From Flavobacteriaceae bacterium (lineage in GTDB: Bacteria; Bacteroidota; Bacteroidia; Flavobacteriales; Flavobacteriaceae): a stretch of 64,000 bases of DNA. Made by a program: the position numbers and the translations under genes. Of the stretch, positions 63,383-64,000 are shown one piece after another. The notes under the pieces are model-generated. The model ran no database searches, was not told where the DNA came from, and saw only the letters and a program-made list of their open reading frames with translations. The stretch is taken from contig JAQWSC010000004.1 of NCBI GenBank assembly GCA_029243385.1, forward strand, positions 62,001 through 126,000, given 5' to 3'. Position 1 is the stretch's first letter. Each line of letters starts with the position of its first letter.

Positions 63383-64000
63383 TTAAATTGTATCAAAAGA
63401 AGCTTGAAGATCTGCTTTCAAATCTTCGATGTTTTCAAGTCCTACCGACAATCGAATTAAGTCAGTACTAACCCCAGTGCTTTTTTGCTGCTCAGCGTTC
63501 AATTGTTGATGAGTAGTACTAGCTGGGTGAATGATAAGTGATTTGGAATCTCCAATGTTAGCAAGCAACGAAAACAACTTTGTTTCATCAGCGACTTTTT
63601 TGGCCGATTCAAAACCGCCTTTGAGACCAAAAGTTATAATTCCACTTTGGCCGTTTGGTAAGTAATGATCCGCCTGTTTTTTATAGCTACTTGAAGCCAG
63701 TCCAGGGTAATTTACCCAAGTTACTTGTTCATTATTTTCAAGCCATTGCGCTAATTCGAGCGCATTTTCACTATGTTTTTTCATACGAATATCCAAGGTT
63801 TCAAGTCCTTGAATAATTTGAAATGCATTGAGTGGACTTAAAGCTGCTCCATGATCGCGCAATCCTTCAATTCTTACTTTAGCAATAAAAGCTGCGGCTC
63901 CGAGTGCATCGTGATAAACAAGTCCGTGATATCCTGGAGAAGGCTCTGTAAATTCTGGGAATTTTCCGCTTGACCAGTCAAATGTACCTGCGTCAATAAT
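63383..64000 (-). CDS. metY: O-acetylhomoserine sulfhydrylase (MetY), C-terminal part (partial)
   Basis: The frame continues off the right edge; only about 205 C-terminal residues are here. IIDAGTFDWSSGKFPEFTEPSPGYHGLVY at 64000-63910 and the RDHGAALSPLNAFQIIQGLETLDIRM block match the MetY family. The end, VGLENIEDLKADLQASF, is typical. The apparent TTG at 63862 is internal. With metX and metZ it would provide direct sulfhydrylation of acyl-homoserine to homocysteine. Confidence 0.93.
   Translation of the reverse strand: MIDAGTFDWSSGKFPEFTEPSPGYHGLVYHDALGAAAFIAKVRIEGLRDHGAALSPLNAFQIIQGLETLDIRMKKHSENALELAQWLENNEQVTWVNYPGLASSSYKKQADHYLPNGQSGIITFGLKGGFESAKKVADETKLFSLLANIGDSKSLIIHPASTTHQQLNAEQQKSTGVSTDLIRLSVGLENIEDLKADLQASFDTI

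Overview
The window looks like a chromosomal segment of a marine-type Flavobacteriaceae bacterium (Bacteroidota). The evidence is AT-rich DNA, TAnnTTTG-type -7 promoter elements, a short RpoD without region 1.1, the gliding genes gldB/gldC, a type IX secretion (T9SS) C-terminal tail, TonB receptor/lipoprotein pairs, and a split MetH. Nearly all of it is housekeeping sequence, tightly packed. No prophage, transposase, CRISPR array or rRNA was seen; there is one tRNA.

Layout. 1-3.8 kb: the end of a biotin-dependent carboxylase, a MaoC hydratase, an SDR reductase, an MDR oxidoreductase and a HAD phosphatase. 3.8-11.6 kb: two divergent secreted nucleases (EEP type and endonuclease I type) next to a TonB receptor and a large DUF5689/lamin-tail lipoprotein, plausibly a nucleic-acid scavenging locus. 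11.7-18.4 kb: rpoD, rpe, anmK, a DUF885 lipoprotein, an aspartyl-protease-like lipoprotein, a cupin and a sugar nucleotidyltransferase. 18.5-20.7 kb: a sodium:acetate-type symporter with its small DUF4212 partner, and tRNA-Arg(TCG) with a duplicated 3' end. 20.8-36.5 kb: the complete division/cell-wall (dcw) cluster on the minus strand, mraZ-rsmH-ftsL-ftsI-murE-mraY-murD-ftsW-murG-murC-ftsQ-ftsA-ftsZ-yqeY, preceded by three 10-bp-phased MraZ-box-like repeats. 36.7-46.5 kb: a hydrolase, engB, gldC/gldB, nadE, an atypical response regulator, dnaG, a polyprenyl synthase, rlmN and queA. 46.7-53.8 kb: an aromatic amino-acid operon (pheA, aminotransferase, tyrA, DAHP synthase/chorismate mutase, then rsgA, dtd, a MazG-like gene and aroA). 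53.9-64 kb: a GIN-domain lipoprotein, a PagL-like protein, and a methionine operon (metY-metX-osmC-metZ-metH N half-monooxygenase-metH C half-metF).

Two non-coding discoveries stand out. (1) A 26-codon leader peptide with six consecutive Phe codons, followed by mutually exclusive antiterminator and terminator hairpins, precedes pheA: a complete ribosome-mediated phenylalanine attenuator. (2) A structured repeat of about 150 bp occurs three times (37497, 39676, and 54761 on the minus strand). Each copy begins at an ATGAAA and ends at the GTGAAA that starts the downstream gene (engB, nadE, GIN lipoprotein). Removing it restores an ATGAAA start at normal operon spacing, so it looks like a small non-autonomous element that inserts at start codons.
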